A DNA stretch of 37,384 bases from Burkholderiaceae bacterium (GTDB lineage Bacteria > Pseudomonadota > Gammaproteobacteria > Burkholderiales > Burkholderiaceae_D): NCBI GenBank assembly GCA_019751755.1, contig JAIENA010000223.1, positions 1 through 37,384 of the forward strand. Reading direction: 5' to 3'. The position numbers and the translations under genes were made by a program. Below, piece by piece: positions 9,823 through 19,461 of the stretch; position 1 is the stretch's first letter; each line of letters begins with the position of its first letter. The notes under the pieces are model-generated. The model was given only the letters and a program-made list of their open reading frames with translations. It was not told the DNA's origin and did no database searches.

Positions 9823-11844
9823 ATGCCAAAGAATGCCGAACACGACCCCTACCTGTGGCTGGAAGACGTCAGCGGCGACGCACCGCTGGAATGGGTGCGG
9901 CGCCAGGCTGCCGCCGCCGCCGACCAGTTACAGCGCCAGCCCCAGTTCGACACCATCCACGCGCGCCTGCGCACCATCCTCAATTCCCAGGACCGCATTC
10001 CCTACGTCACGGTGCATGGCGGCTGGTACTACAATTTCTGGCGCGACGCCGGCCACGTGCGGGGCCTCTGGCGCCGCACCACGCCGCAGCAATACCGTAC
10101 GCAGGAGCCGGTCTGGGAAACCATGCTCGACCTTGACGCGCTGGCCGCCGGGGAGGATGAAAACTGGGTCTGGAGCGGTGCGGTGTTCCTGCACCATGGC
10201 GACCGCTGCCTGGTGTCGCTGTCGCGCGGCGGCGGCGACGCCCACGTGCTGCGCGAATATGACCTCGATGCGAAAGCGTTCGTGTCGGGCGGCTTCATGC
10301 TGTCGGAAGCGAAAAGCCAGGCCGCCTGGCGCGACCGCGACACGATTTTTGTCGCGACCGATTGCGGTCCCGGCACGCTGACCCAGTCCGGCTACCCGCG
10401 CACCGTGCGCGAGTGGCGCCGTGGCACGGTGCTGGCCGAGGCGCCGGTGCTGTTCGAGGCCGACGCCGCCGACCTGGGCGCCGGCGCCTGCATGGACTTC
10501 ACGCCGGGCCACCAGTATGAATTCGTGTGGCGCTCGATGACGTTTTATACCAACGAACTGTATGTGCGCGATGGCGCCAGCCTGATCCGCATTGCCAAGC
10601 CGGACGACGCCAACGCCTACACCGTGCGCGGCCAGCTCATCATTGAATTGCGCTCGGGCTGGCAGATTGGCGGCGCCGTGTATCCGCAGGGCGCGCTGCT
10701 GGCCACGGAGTTTGCCGCCTTCCTGCGCGGCGAGCGCAACATGGCGGTGTTGTTCGCACCATCGGCCACCTCGTCGCTGGACGAGGTCTGCGTGACGCGC
10801 TCGGCGCTGTTACTGAACGTCCTGGACAATGTCAAGAACCGGCTGATCGAACTGCACCACACGCCGGACGGCTGGCAGGCGCGCGATGTCGCGGTGCCCG
10901 CCATGGGCTCACTGGAAGTGAGCCCGCTCGACGCCATCGACAGCGATGACTATTTTTTGACGCTGACCGACTTCCTGACACCGACCACGCTGGCGTTGTG
11001 CCACGCCGGCAGCGATGAGCGCATCGAACTGCGGCGCCTGCCCGCCTACTTCGACGCCGCACCGTACCGGGTGCGCCAGTTCAGCGCCACCTCGCGCGAC
11101 GGCACGCCGGTGCCCTACTTCGCCGTGCAGCCGAAGGACGCGGTGGGCCCGCAGCCGGCGCTGCTGTATGGCTACGGCGGCTTCGAAGTGTCGCTGAAAC
11201 CGTATTACAGCGGCGCCACCGGGGCCGGCTGGCTCGAACATGGCGGCATTTATTTGCTGGCCAATATCCGTGGCGGCGGTGAATTCGGCCCGCGCTGGCA
11301 CCAGGCCGCGCTCAAGGAAAACCGGCAAACCGCCTATGACGACTTCATTGCCGTGGCCGAAGACGCGATCGCGCGGGGCCTGACGTCGCCCCGCCAGCTC
11401 GGCATGATGGGCGGCAGCAACGGCGGCCTGCTGGTGGGCGCCGTCATGGCGCAACGGCCGGACTTGTTCAATGCCGTGGTGTGCCAGGTGCCGCTGCTGG
11501 ACATGCGGCGCTACCACAAGCTGCTGGCCGGCGCCTCGTGGATGGGCGAATACGGCGATCCGGACGACCCGCTGCAATGGGAATACATTGCCCGCTATTC
11601 GCCGTACCACAACGTCAGCGCGCAGCGCACCTATCCGCGCGTGCTGCTGACCACCTCCACCCGCGACGACCGGGTCCACCCCGGCCATGCGCGCAAGATG
11701 GCGGCGCGGATGCAAGACCAGGGCCATGACGTGCTGTATTGGGAAAACACCGAGGGTGGCCACGCCGGCGCGGCCAACAACGACCAGCAGGCGCTGATGT
11801 GGGCACTGACCTATGCGTTCTTATTGCAACAATTGAAAGCGTAG
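9823..11844 (+). CDS. Prolyl oligopeptidase family serine peptidase (S9A)
   Basis: A cytoplasmic serine peptidase of the prolyl oligopeptidase type, expected to cleave short proline-containing peptides. Numbering from the ATG at 9823 (673 residues), the N-terminal two thirds is the beta-propeller lid, opening with DPYLWLED as usual for the family. The C-terminal alpha/beta-hydrolase domain begins near residue 405. The nucleophile is Ser532 in MGGSNGG, the acid lies in the DDRVHP motif (615-616), and the catalytic His647 is in EGGHAGA. The preceding YGYGGFEVS and [10 protein letters not shown] stretches are characteristic. There is no signal peptide. An ATG at 9817 is in frame but sits on top of the Shine-Dalgarno sequence, so the start at 9823 is preferred. 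It stands alone: a divergent kinase gene lies upstream, and a poly-HAMP kinase gene follows after 96 bp with its own ribosome site. The specificity (proline, or oligopeptidase B-like) cannot be settled from sequence alone. Confidence 0.93.
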   Translation: MPKNAEHDPYLWLEDVSGDAPLEWVRRQAAAAADQLQRQPQFDTIHARLRTILNSQDRIPYVTVHGGWYYNFWRDAGHVRGLWRRTTPQQYRTQEPVWETMLDLDALAAGEDENWVWSGAVFLHHGDRCLVSLSRGGGDAHVLREYDLDAKAFVSGGFMLSEAKSQAAWRDRDTIFVATDCGPGTLTQSGYPRTVREWRRGTVLAEAPVLFEADAADLGAGACMDFTPGHQYEFVWRSMTFYTNELYVRDGASLIRIAKPDDANAYTVRGQLIIELRSGWQIGGAVYPQGALLATEFAAFLRGERNMAVLFAPSATSSLDEVCVTRSALLLNVLDNVKNRLIELHHTPDGWQARDVAVPAMGSLEVSPLDAIDSDDYFLTLTDFLTPTTLALCHAGSDERIELRRLPAYFDAAPYRVRQFSATSRDGTPVPYFAVQPKDAVGPQPALLYGYGGFEVSLKPYYSGATGAGWLEHGGIYLLANIRGGGEFGPRWHQAALKENRQTAYDDFIAVAEDAIARGLTSPRQLGMMGGSNGGLLVGAVMAQRPDLFNAVVCQVPLLDMRRYHKLLAGASWMGEYGDPDDPLQWEYIARYSPYHNVSAQRTYPRVLLTTSTRDDRVHPGHARKMAARMQDQGHDVLYWENTEGGHAGAANNDQQALMWALTYAFLLQQLKA

Positions 11845-11930
11845 TTGCGTTGGCGTTCGGCGGGCTTATCGTGCGCACCGGAAATAATATTCGTCGTATC
11901 GTCGACAGCGTATTTTTGCCCCTTCCGATG

Positions 11931-11934
11931 AGGA
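11931..11934 (+). promoter_or_regulatory. Ribosome binding site of the poly-HAMP kinase
   Basis: AGGA six bases upstream of the ATG at 11941 fixes the start of the 1630-residue kinase. Confidence 0.7.
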
Positions 11935-11940
11935 TGTCTA

Positions 11941-14900
11941 ATGAACGATATGACCGAATTAGCCGACCAGCTCGACGTCAAGCTGCTGCTGCAGACCTTG
12001 ATGGCGCTGAAGCGGGGCGACTTCACCGCACGCATGCCATCCGACTGGACCGGCATGTCCGGCAAGATCGCCGACACGCTCAACGACATCATCGAGACCA
12101 AGGAAAAAATGGTCAAGGCCGTGACCGACGTGTCGCACGTGGTGGGCCGCGAGGGCCGTCTGACGCAGCGCGCCTCGGTGCCGCACGTGTCCGGTGGCTG
12201 GGCCACCATCATCAGTTCCGTCAACACACTGATTGACGACCTGGTGCGCCCGACCACGGAGATGGCGCGCGTGATCGGCGCCGTGGCCAAGGGCGACCTG
12301 TCGCAAACCATGGCGCTGGAAGTCGACGGCCACCCGTTGAAGGGCCAATACCTGCGGGCAGCCATGACCGCCAACACCATGGTCGAACAATTGTCGTCGT
12401 TCTCGTCGGAAGTGACGCGGGTGGCGCGCGAAGTCGGCACCGAGGGCAAACTGGGCGGGCAGGCGCAGGTCAAAGGCGTGGCCGGCACCTGGAAGGATTT
12501 AACGGACTCGGTGAACTCGATGGCGGGTAACCTGACGTCGCAGGTGCGCAACATCGCGGAAGTCACCACCGCCGTGGCCAATGGCGACTTGTCCAAGAAA
12601 ATCACGGTCGACGTGCGCGGCGAAATCCTGCAACTGAAAGACACGATCAATGTGATGGTGGACCAGTTGCGCTCGTTCGCGTCGGAAGTGACGCGGGTCG
12701 CGCGCGAAGTCGGCACCGAGGGCAAATTGGGCGGCCAGGCCTATGTGCCGGGCGTCGGCGGCACCTGGAAAGATTTGACGGACAACGTCAATTTCATGGC
12801 CTCCAACCTGACCGGCCAGGTCCGCAACATCGCGGCGGTGACGACGGCGGTGGCGAACGGCGACTTGTCGAAAAAAATCACAGTGGACGTGAAGGGCGAG
12901 ATTCTCGAGCTGAAAAACACGATTAACGTGATGGTCGACCAGTTGTCGTCGTTCGCCTCGGAAGTGACGCGGGTGGCGCGCGAGGTCGGCACCGAAGGGA
13001 AACTGGGCGGGCAGGCCCAAGTCAAGGGCGTGGCCGGCACCTGGAAGGATTTAACGGACTCGGTCAACTCGATGGCGGGCAACCTGACCGGCCAGGTGCG
13101 CAAAATCGCCGACGTGACGACCGCCGTGGCCAACGGCGACTTGTCAAAAAAAATCACGGTTGACGTCAAAGGCGAGATTCTCGAACTGAAGAACACGATT
13201 AACGTGATGGTCGACCAATTGAATTCGTTCGCGTCGGAGGTGACGCGGGTGGCGCGCGAAGTCGGGACGGAAGGTAAGCTCGGTGGACAGGCCAACGTGC
13301 CGGGTGTGGCCGGCACCTGGAAAGACTTGACCGATGGCGTCAACTCGATGGCGGGCAACCTGACCGGCCAGGTCCGCAATATCGCCGAAGTGACGACGGC
13401 GGTGGCCAACGGCGACTTGTCGAAGAAAATCACGGTGGACGTGAAAGGCGAGATTCTGGAACTGAAAAACACGATCAACGTGATGGTCGACCAGTTATCG
13501 TCGTTCGCCTCGGAGGTCACGCGGGTGGCGCGCGAAGTCGGCACCGAGGGTAAATTGGGCGGCCAGGCCTATGTGCCCGGTGTCGGCGGCACCTGGAAGG
13601 ATTTGACGGACAACGTCAACTTTATGGCCTCCAACCTGACCGGCCAGGTGCGCAACATCGCGGCGGTGACCACCGCCGTGGCGCGCGGTGACTTGTCAAA
13701 AAAAATCACGGTGGACGTGAAGGGCGAGATTCTGGAACTAAAAGACACCATCAACGTGATGGTGGACCAATTGTCGTCGTTTGCCTCGGAGGTCACGCGG
13801 GTGGCGCGCGAGGTCGGTACCGAAGGCAAGCTGGGGGGCCAGGCCAACGTGTCCGGCGTGGCCGGCACCTGGAAAGACTTGACGGAAAACGTCAATCAAT
13901 TGGCGGCCAATCTGACCAACCAGGTGCGCGCGATTGCCGAGGTGGCGACTGCCGTGACGCGCGGCGACTTGTCCCGTTCGATTCAGGTGGAAGCGCGCGG
14001 CGAGGTGTCCTACCTGAAGGACAACATCAATGAGATGATCCGCAACCTGAAGGAAACCACGCAAAAGAATGCCCAGCAAGACTGGCTGAAAACCAACCTG
14101 GCGCGGTTTACGCGCCTGCTGCAGGGCCAGCGCGACTTGCAGGCCGTGACCAAGCTGATCCTGTCGGAGCTGGCGCCGCTGGTGTCGGCCCACCACGGCG
14201 TGTTCTATATGATGGATTCGCAGGAAGCCGACGCCCGCCTGCGCATGATCGCCTCGTATGGCTACCGTTCGTCGCGCAAGCTGCCAACTTCGTTCCTGCC
14301 GGGCGAAGGCCTGGTCGGCCAGTGCGCGCTGGAGAAGGTGCGGATCTGGCTGACCGACGTGCCGCGCGATTACATTGTGGTCTCCAGTGGCTTGGGTTCG
14401 GCGCCGCCCACCAACATCGTGGTGCTGCCGATCCTGTTTGAACAGCAAGTCAAAGCCGTGATTGAAATCGCGTCGCTGGACCGTTTCACGGAAACCCACC
14501 TATCCTTCCTCGACCAGTTGATGGAATCGATCGGCGTGGTGCTCAACACGATCGAGGCCAACAGCCGCACCGAGTCCTTGCTGACGCAGTCGCAATCGCT
14601 GGCGCAGGAATTACAGCAAACCAACCAGGAACTGGCGGAAAAAGCCCGCCTGCTGTCCGAACAAAACATCGAGGTGGAACGCAAGAACCGCGAGGTCGAG
14701 CAAGCCAAGCTGGCGCTGGAAGAAAAAGCCACGCAGCTGGCGCTGTCATCGAAATACAAATCCGAGTTCCTGGCCAATATGTCGCATGAATTGCGCACGC
14801 CATTGAATTCGCTGCTGATCCTGGCGCAGCAACTGGGCGACAACCCGGAAGGCAACCTGTCCAATAAACAGGTCGAATTCGCGAAAACCATCCACGGTTC

Positions 14901-16833
14901 CGGCTCCGACCTGCTGACCTTGATCAACGATATTCTCGACCTGTCGAAGATCGAGTCCGGCACGGTGACGCTGGACGTGTCCGAGTACCGCTTCGCCAAT
15001 TTGCGCAACTATGTCGACCGCACCTTCCGCCACATGGCCGAAGCCAAGCACCTGGGCTTCTCGGTGGAATTGCGCGACAACTTGCCGACCGCGCTGATGA
15101 CCGACGTCACGCGCTTGCAGCAAGTGCTGAAAAACCTGCTGTCGAACGCGTTCAAGTTCACCAACCACGGCCAGGTCGCGCTGGTGATCGGCCTGGTCAA
15201 CACCGGCTGGACCAGCGACCATCCGAACCTGATGCATGCCGATGCGGTACTGGCGTTTGCCGTGTCCGATACCGGCGTCGGCATCGCGGCCGACAAGCTG
15301 CAACTGATCTTTGAAGCGTTCCAGCAAGCCGATGGCTCGACCGCCCGCAAATACGGCGGCACCGGCCTGGGCCTGTCGATTTCACGCGAACTGGCGCGCC
15401 TGCTGGGCGGTGAAATCCGCGTCGAATCGGTGGTCGGCAGCGGCTCCACGTTTACCCTGTTCCTGCCGTATAACCGCGCCGGCTTCATCAACTATGACCT
15501 GGGCCGCCAGGCCCCGACGCGCGCCCCGCAACAGCCGCCCAAAGTCGTGTATACGCTGCCGGAACCGGCGCCGATGGCGCTGCATGACATGGCGCACGAT
15601 GCCGATGGCGAACTGGTCGAATACCATTCCAGACTCGACGACCGCGGTCTGGTGGCGCCGGGCGACCCGTCGGTGCTGGTCATCGAGGATGATGAACGCT
15701 TTGCCAAGGTGGTGCTGGAGTTTGCCCGTGAAAAGAATTTCAAAGGCATCGTCACGCACCAGGGCGATTCGGCGCTGTCGCTGGCGCGCGATTATTTGCC
15801 GTCCGCGATCCTGCTCGACATCGACTTGCCGGATATCGACGGTTTTACCGTGCTGGACCGCCTGAAGCGGGACCCGAGCACGCGCCACATCCCGGTGCAC
15901 GTGATGTCGAGCCTGCGCGAACGCGAACGCGCGCTGCGCCAGGGTGCGATCTCTTACCTGAACAAGCCGGTCAGCAAAGATGATTTGCAGGAAGAATTCA
16001 CGCGCATCCAGAAATTCCTGCTGGGCGGCAAACGCAGCCTGCTGGTGGTCGATGACGAACCACCGCAGCGCGACGCCATCATCGAACTGATCGGCAATGC
16101 CGACATCCACATCGTGGCGGTCGGCACCGGCGAGGCGGCGCTCAAGGCCTTGCATGAAGGCCACTTCGATTGCATGGTGCTGGACCTGACGTTGCCCGAC
16201 ATCAGCGGTTTCGACCTGCTCGACCTCATCGGCAAGGATGCCAGCCTGCGCGACTTGCCGATCGTGATCAACACCGCCAAGGATTTGAACCGCAAGGAAG
16301 TCACCAAACTGAAGCGCTACGCGAAAACCATCGTCATCAAGGATGCCCGCTCGCCGGAACGCCTGCTCGATGAAACCGCGCTGTTCCTGCACCGTTCGCA
16401 GGCCAGCCTGCCGGAACTGCAGCGCCGCATGCTCGAAGAAATCCATGCCGCCGATTCCGGCCTGGCCGGACGCAAGGTGCTGATTGTCGACGATGACTTG
16501 CGCAACATCTTCGCGCTGTCCTCGTTGCTGGAACGCCAGCAAATGCATGTGCAGTTCGCCGAAAACGGGCGTGACGGCATTGAAGTGCTGGAGCGCGATC
16601 CGACCATCGAGATCGTGCTGATGGACATCATGATGCCGGAGATGGACGGCTATGACACGATGCGGGCGATCCGCCGCATCCCGAAATTCAAGTCGCTGCC
16701 GATCATCACCCTGACCGCCAAAGCCATGAAGGGCGACCGTGACAAGTGCATCGCGGCCGGCGCGTCCGATTACATCACCAAGCCGGTCGACGTGGCCCAG
16801 TTGCTGTCGCTGATGCGGGTCTGGCTGCACTAG
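11941..16833 (+). CDS. Soluble poly-HAMP/GAF hybrid histidine kinase with three receiver domains
   Basis: A 1630-residue kinase without membrane segments, so cytoplasmic. Residues 10-150 contain diverged HAMP-like units. Then six 92-residue repeats follow, whose [15 protein letters not shown] motif recurs at residues 161, 253, 345, 437, 529 and 621; each repeat holds a HAMP domain ([15 protein letters not shown] core) plus a linker. A GAF domain lies at about 720-875 and a coiled coil at 880-930. HisKA follows with phospho-acceptor His949 (NMSHELRTP), then an ATPase domain with GGTGLGLS. Three receivers have phospho-acceptors Asp1293, Asp1415 and Asp1562. The middle receiver has IKD where KP is usual after the conserved Lys, so it may be diverged. 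The chain of 92-residue HAMP repeats in a soluble hybrid kinase recalls fungal group III (Nik1/Os-1) osmosensing kinases. No HPt domain or response regulator is adjacent. Signal and target are unknown. Confidence 0.93.
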   Translation: MNDMTELADQLDVKLLLQTLMALKRGDFTARMPSDWTGMSGKIADTLNDIIETKEKMVKAVTDVSHVVGREGRLTQRASVPHVSGGWATIISSVNTLIDDLVRPTTEMARVIGAVAKGDLSQTMALEVDGHPLKGQYLRAAMTANTMVEQLSSFSSEVTRVAREVGTEGKLGGQAQVKGVAGTWKDLTDSVNSMAGNLTSQVRNIAEVTTAVANGDLSKKITVDVRGEILQLKDTINVMVDQLRSFASEVTRVAREVGTEGKLGGQAYVPGVGGTWKDLTDNVNFMASNLTGQVRNIAAVTTAVANGDLSKKITVDVKGEILELKNTINVMVDQLSSFASEVTRVAREVGTEGKLGGQAQVKGVAGTWKDLTDSVNSMAGNLTGQVRKIADVTTAVANGDLSKKITVDVKGEILELKNTINVMVDQLNSFASEVTRVAREVGTEGKLGGQANVPGVAGTWKDLTDGVNSMAGNLTGQVRNIAEVTTAVANGDLSKKITVDVKGEILELKNTINVMVDQLSSFASEVTRVAREVGTEGKLGGQAYVPGVGGTWKDLTDNVNFMASNLTGQVRNIAAVTTAVARGDLSKKITVDVKGEILELKDTINVMVDQLSSFASEVTRVAREVGTEGKLGGQANVSGVAGTWKDLTENVNQLAANLTNQVRAIAEVATAVTRGDLSRSIQVEARGEVSYLKDNINEMIRNLKETTQKNAQQDWLKTNLARFTRLLQGQRDLQAVTKLILSELAPLVSAHHGVFYMMDSQEADARLRMIASYGYRSSRKLPTSFLPGEGLVGQCALEKVRIWLTDVPRDYIVVSSGLGSAPPTNIVVLPILFEQQVKAVIEIASLDRFTETHLSFLDQLMESIGVVLNTIEANSRTESLLTQSQSLAQELQQTNQELAEKARLLSEQNIEVERKNREVEQAKLALEEKATQLALSSKYKSEFLANMSHELRTPLNSLLILAQQLGDNPEGNLSNKQVEFAKTIHGSGSDLLTLINDILDLSKIESGTVTLDVSEYRFANLRNYVDRTFRHMAEAKHLGFSVELRDNLPTALMTDVTRLQQVLKNLLSNAFKFTNHGQVALVIGLVNTGWTSDHPNLMHADAVLAFAVSDTGVGIAADKLQLIFEAFQQADGSTARKYGGTGLGLSISRELARLLGGEIRVESVVGSGSTFTLFLPYNRAGFINYDLGRQAPTRAPQQPPKVVYTLPEPAPMALHDMAHDADGELVEYHSRLDDRGLVAPGDPSVLVIEDDERFAKVVLEFAREKNFKGIVTHQGDSALSLARDYLPSAILLDIDLPDIDGFTVLDRLKRDPSTRHIPVHVMSSLRERERALRQGAISYLNKPVSKDDLQEEFTRIQKFLLGGKRSLLVVDDEPPQRDAIIELIGNADIHIVAVGTGEAALKALHEGHFDCMVLDLTLPDISGFDLLDLIGKDASLRDLPIVINTAKDLNRKEVTKLKRYAKTIVIKDARSPERLLDETALFLHRSQASLPELQRRMLEEIHAADSGLAGRKVLIVDDDLRNIFALSSLLERQQMHVQFAENGRDGIEVLERDPTIEIVLMDIMMPEMDGYDTMRAIRRIPKFKSLPIITLTAKAMKGDRDKCIAAGASDYITKPVDVAQLLSLMRVWLH
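12400..14055 (+). repeat. Six in-register 276-bp coding repeats (poly-HAMP array)
   Basis: The anchor GTSGCGCGCGA (encoding VARE) begins at 12421, 12697, 12973, 13249, 13525 and 13801, exactly 276 bp apart each time. The first five units are very similar at the DNA level; the sixth diverges in its second half, where it leads into the GAF domain. Units 2 and 5 share [17 protein letters not shown] and NIAAV; units 1 and 4 share SMAGNL and NIAEV. This indicates a higher-order period of three units (828 bp). Confidence 0.9.
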
Positions 16834-16843
16834 GAAATTTTGC

Positions 16844-16873
16844 GCACGCTGTCGCCATGGCAGGACAGCGTGC
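16844..16873. terminator. Hairpin between convergent genes, possible bidirectional terminator
   Basis: A perfect 10-bp stem GCACGCTGTC / GACAGCGTGC with a 10-nt loop sits between the kinase stop (16833) and the convergent GST stop (16901). There is no strong T tract on either side, so it may work only weakly or with Rho. Confidence 0.5.
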
Positions 16874-16900
16874 CGCACGCCGCCGGCGCGGCCCCGCGAT

Positions 16901-17524
16901 TCACCCGGCGCTGGCGCTCGGGCGTTCCACTATGCGATCGCGCCAGGCCTGCACATGCACCAGCCCTTCGGCCGACGGCCGGAATCTCATCAAGCCGCGC
17001 GCGAATTCCAGCGCGCAAAACGCCGTAATGTCGGCGATGGTAAAGCGCTGTCCCGCCACGTAAGGCTGGGTCGCCAGCACGCCGTCCAGCCAGCGCGCCG
17101 CCTCACGCATTTTTTGCCCTTGCGACGCGCCGAAGTCGGCGAATTGCGGTTGCTCCAGCAGCGCCAGGCCGGGGTGCGTGTGGCGCACGCAATTGGCGAT
17201 GCCGACAAACAGGTGCAGCTCGATGCGGCGGTCCGCCATTTCGATAAAGGCGCGCTCGTCAAAGCCATCGCCCATCAAATTCGGCTCCGGATGCAGGCCT
17301 TCCAGGTAAGTGCAAATGGCGCGGGTTTCCGCCAGCACGCGGCCATCATCGAGTGCCAGCGCCGGCACCCGGCCAAACGGATTGAGCGCCAAAAATGCCG
17401 GGTCACGGTGTTGCAGCGCGCCCAGGTCGATCACTTCGGTGTCGATGCCGCTGATACCTTTTTCAGCCAGGAACATCGCCACCCGGCGCGGATTGGGCGC
17501 TTTCGCGCTGGTATATAACTTCAT
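16901..17524 (-). CDS. Glutathione S-transferase family protein
   Basis: A 207-residue GST-fold protein. The thioredoxin-like N-terminal half (1-80) begins [18 protein letters not shown] and contains LNPFGRVPAL, the cis-Pro loop that contacts glutathione, then LAETRAICTYLE, the position of the usual glutathione-binding E-S pair (here E-T). The helical C-terminal half carries FTIADITAFCALEFA, the family N-capping box. The activating residue near the N-terminus would be Ser6 or a neighbouring residue, but the class is not clear. Its ATG overlaps the TGA of the upstream Nu-class GST by one base (TGATG), so translation is probably coupled. It is the last gene of the RNase T2 unit. A substrate cannot be predicted; conjugation or thiol-disulfide chemistry are both possible. 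Confidence 0.9.
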   Translation of the reverse strand: MKLYTSAKAPNPRRVAMFLAEKGISGIDTEVIDLGALQHRDPAFLALNPFGRVPALALDDGRVLAETRAICTYLEGLHPEPNLMGDGFDERAFIEMADRRIELHLFVGIANCVRHTHPGLALLEQPQFADFGASQGQKMREAARWLDGVLATQPYVAGQRFTIADITAFCALEFARGLMRFRPSAEGLVHVQAWRDRIVERPSASAG

Positions 17525-18225
17525 CAGGCGTCCTTTGATTGTCCGGTTTCCAGCATCTTGCGCGCTTCCCGCGCAAATTGCTCCGCCTGGTCAGCGCTGG
17601 CATGGCGGTCCAGTGTCGACGGCGGCATGGTGATGCCCTTGCGTACCGCCGGCCGCTCGCCGACCTGCGCCAGCCAGCGCTGCAAATGCGGCAGGCCGTC
17701 CACCGGCACGCCGGACCAGCTGTGCGTGCGCACCCAGGCCCAGTTGGCGATATCGGCAATCGAATAATCGCCCGCCAGGTAGTCATGGTGCTGCAAATGG
17801 CCATCAAGCACGCGGAACAGGCGGCTGCACTCACCCTGGTAGCGGTCGATGGCGGCTTGCAGCTTTTCCGGGAAGTAGCGGTAAAACACATTGGCCTGTC
17901 CCATCATGGGGCCGATGCCGCCCATCTGGAACATCAGCCATTGCAGCACCCGCGAACGTCCTTTGGCGTCCGACGGCAGCAGGCGTCCGGTCTTTTCCGC
18001 CAGGTACAGCAGGATCGCGCCGGATTCAAACACGGCAAAATCGTCCGCCTCGCGGTCAATGATGGCGGGAATGCGGCCATTCGGATTGATCGCGAGGAAC
18101 CACGCTTGCTTTTGCTGGCCGGCCGCCAGGTCCAGCGCGTGCACGGTATAGGGCAGCGCCAGTTCTTCCAGCGCGATCGACACCTTGTGGCCGTTCGGGG
18201 TGGCGGCGGTGTACAGATCGATCAT
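17524..18225 (-). CDS. Nu-class (YfcG/YghU-like) glutathione S-transferase
   Basis: A 233-residue GST-fold protein whose N-terminus [17 protein letters not shown] matches the Nu class (E. coli YfcG), where the Thr-Pro-Asn motif contacts glutathione disulfide. Known Nu-class enzymes act as disulfide-bond reductases using two glutathiones. [10 protein letters not shown] supplies the cis-Pro loop and [12 protein letters not shown] the glutathione gamma-glutamyl site (E-S). The C-terminal helical domain includes [17 protein letters not shown], again typical of YfcG. The ATG overlaps the RNase T2 stop (ATGA) and its own stop overlaps the next GST (TGATG), making a three-gene coupled unit. The class assignment rests on motif reading; the enzymatic reaction is inferred from the family. 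Confidence 0.9.
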   Translation of the reverse strand: MIDLYTAATPNGHKVSIALEELALPYTVHALDLAAGQQKQAWFLAINPNGRIPAIIDREADDFAVFESGAILLYLAEKTGRLLPSDAKGRSRVLQWLMFQMGGIGPMMGQANVFYRYFPEKLQAAIDRYQGECSRLFRVLDGHLQHHDYLAGDYSIADIANWAWVRTHSWSGVPVDGLPHLQRWLAQVGERPAVRKGITMPPSTLDRHASADQAEQFAREARKMLETGQSKDA

Positions 18226-18947
18226 ATTTTGCTCGGGAAGGTGAAGGTCTTGCCGCAGTTACCGTAACCATTGTCGCCGCCACGGGTTTTGATTGGCGCC
18301 CCCGGTTCGCTGCCCCATTCAAACTGCACGTTGAGCGAATCGACATACGCGCCACGGCATTTCAGGCGCACCGCGCCATTGAGCGCGGGGAATTTCTTTT
18401 CAATCAGCTGGTCGAATTCCTGGCGCGAGACCGGCCGGTCCAACAGCGGCGCCACGGCGTCGGCAAAGGCTTGCGTCTGTTTCAGCGCCCAGCCGAAATA
18501 TGCCGCCGGCTGCATCGTGGTGCAGGTGCCGTGCTTGACCCATTCATGCCGTTCCAGGCATTTCTCCAGGCCCGCCATATATTGCTTGCCCTGCTTCCAT
18601 TCCGCCGACTGATACAAGCCGGGCGGTTGCGGATAGGCGCAGAATTTACCTTTGGCGTTCGATTGTGTCGGACACACTTTCTTGTCGCATTCGCCGGACG
18701 GATAGCCGTTATGGTAATTCGGCCACAGACCATGCAATTGCAGCCCGGGCTTGGGGAAACTCTGGCAGCTGGGATCGGATCGGCTGTCCGGATTCATGCA
18801 AAAGGTGGTGGGCACGGACAACTCCAGCCGATAAAACTTGGGCTTGCCCGGATCGATCTGGCAGTAGGGGCCGTCGGCGGCCAAGGCCTGCACTGGCCCC
18901 AGCGCCAGCAGGGCCAGCGCCAGCGCGGCGCGATTGAACATGCGCAT
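18222..18947 (-). CDS. Secreted RNase T2 family endoribonuclease
   Basis: A 241-residue protein beginning [17 protein letters not shown] with a typical Sec signal peptide ending near ALA-AD. RNase T2 enzymes cleave single-stranded RNA through 2',3'-cyclic phosphates, in the periplasm or outside the cell. Both conserved active-site segments are present: LHGLWPNYH (CAS I, catalytic His) and EWVKHGTC (CAS II, catalytic Glu, Lys and His). Several cysteines ([39 protein letters not shown]) suggest disulfides and export. The frame is open upstream to 19079, but the start at 18947 is chosen because AGGAT precedes it at good spacing and the signal peptide begins there. The stop overlaps the downstream GST start (ATGA). 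A probable role is RNA scavenging; the two co-transcribed glutathione-type enzymes are unusual partners. Confidence 0.93.
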   Translation of the reverse strand: MRMFNRAALALALLALGPVQALAADGPYCQIDPGKPKFYRLELSVPTTFCMNPDSRSDPSCQSFPKPGLQLHGLWPNYHNGYPSGECDKKVCPTQSNAKGKFCAYPQPPGLYQSAEWKQGKQYMAGLEKCLERHEWVKHGTCTTMQPAAYFGWALKQTQAFADAVAPLLDRPVSRQEFDQLIEKKFPALNGAVRLKCRGAYVDSLNVQFEWGSEPGAPIKTRGGDNGYGNCGKTFTFPSKI

Positions 18948-19040
18948 AAAATATCCTGTGTGCGGAAAGCTGCCAGTGTAGGGGAAATCAACCAACTCGT
19001 GGCCGACCGCGTGGCCGACCGCGTGACAAAGACGACAGGC

Positions 19041-19077
19041 AAAAAAAGACCGGCGATCTTGGAGGAGGGAGCCGGTC
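19041..19077 (-). terminator. Intrinsic terminator upstream of RNase T2 (terminator or leader attenuator)
   Basis: On the minus strand a GACCGGC / GCCGGTC stem (7 bp, 16-nt loop) is followed directly by seven T residues (plus-strand A run 19041-19047). It ends transcription about 95 nt before the RNase T2 start codon. Either it closes a short upstream transcript, or it is a conditional terminator in the leader of the RNase T2 unit. Confidence 0.75.
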
Positions 19078-19190
19078 AAAACGCTTTACGAGCGCGGGGA
19101 TAATCGTGCCGCGTCTAAGGGATACGGCAACCTGGCGCACAGTGAGGACTGCGCGCTACAGGTGTTACTTTGCCAGTATTCCTTGGGAGT
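19041..19190 (-). ncRNA. Candidate structured leader or small RNA
   Basis: The minus-strand stretch ahead of the terminator at 19041-19077 can form a 9-bp hairpin with a 4-nt loop at 19156-19135 and a smaller CGCGG/CCGCG hairpin near 19113-19093. I do not recognise any known RNA family. The 5' end is a guess, placed downstream of a TTGACA at 19223-19218 that has no good -10 partner. Structure plus terminator are seen; expression is inferred. Confidence 0.35.
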
Positions 19191-19271
19191 AAGCTTAGGG
19201 AATCATTAAGATATGGCTGTCAAGGTGTAACAATTGAAACAGCGCAAAATACAACATAAAAAAAGCGGAGC

Positions 19272-19297
19272 AAAAAAAACCCGCGACATGTCGCGGG
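19272..19297 (-). terminator. Strong palindromic intrinsic terminator
   Basis: An 18-nt perfect palindrome (CCCGCGACA/TGTCGCGGG, 19280-19297) followed on the minus strand by eight T residues (plus-strand A run 19272-19279). No annotated minus-strand gene lies upstream of it (the next gene to the right is on the plus strand), so it must terminate an unannotated transcript. Confidence 0.8.
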
Positions 19298-19440
19298 CGA
19301 AGGGATTCAAATCGGGAGAGATCTGAAAGAGCGGTATCATCATCGCCATGCAGGGTGACTGTCATACCACCGCCATGCATTGCTTTGCTGCTGCTCAAAT
19401 CCTTGCTGTCAGGTCATAGATTAGTACAAAGAAACAGACC
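19272..19440 (-). ncRNA. Candidate small RNA ending at the palindromic terminator
   Basis: A strong minus-strand terminator with no gene before it implies a short RNA from the 19300-19450 interval, antisense to the YceI lipoprotein upstream region. The interval holds two copies of GCATGGCG on the minus strand 29 nt apart and a GGTG...CACC dyad. No reading frame closes before the terminator. The start point is not determined; no clear promoter was found. Confidence 0.35.
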
Positions 19441-19461
19441 TAATTCTCACCAATAATCACA

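Larger units (their letters stand above)
18948..19461. other. Gene-free 0.5-kb region with two minus-strand terminators
   Basis: No convincing protein gene is present. Reading the minus strand from the right: a possible short transcript, a palindromic terminator at 19272-19297, a TTGACA at 19223-19218 without a good -10, a hairpin at 19135-19156 (9-bp stem with one G-U), a second terminator at 19041-19077, a 12-bp tandem duplication at 18999-19022, and then the RNase T2 ribosome site. The upstream promoter of the YceI lipoprotein must lie at the right end on the plus strand. An open frame at 19195-19398 crosses the first terminator and is not credible as a gene. Confidence 0.6.

Noticed and set aside
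12400..14055. CRISPR-like or tandem repeat locus
   Set aside because: The 276-bp repeats are in-frame coding units of HAMP domains, with no spacers or cas genes.
18948..19079. Upstream extension of the RNase T2 gene
   Set aside because: The extension crosses a 12-bp tandem duplication and would bury the signal peptide; the start at 18947 has a ribosome site.
19195..19398. 67-residue minus-strand open frame
   Set aside because: It needs a TTG start and reads straight through the strong terminator at 19272-19297, so it is unlikely to be translated.
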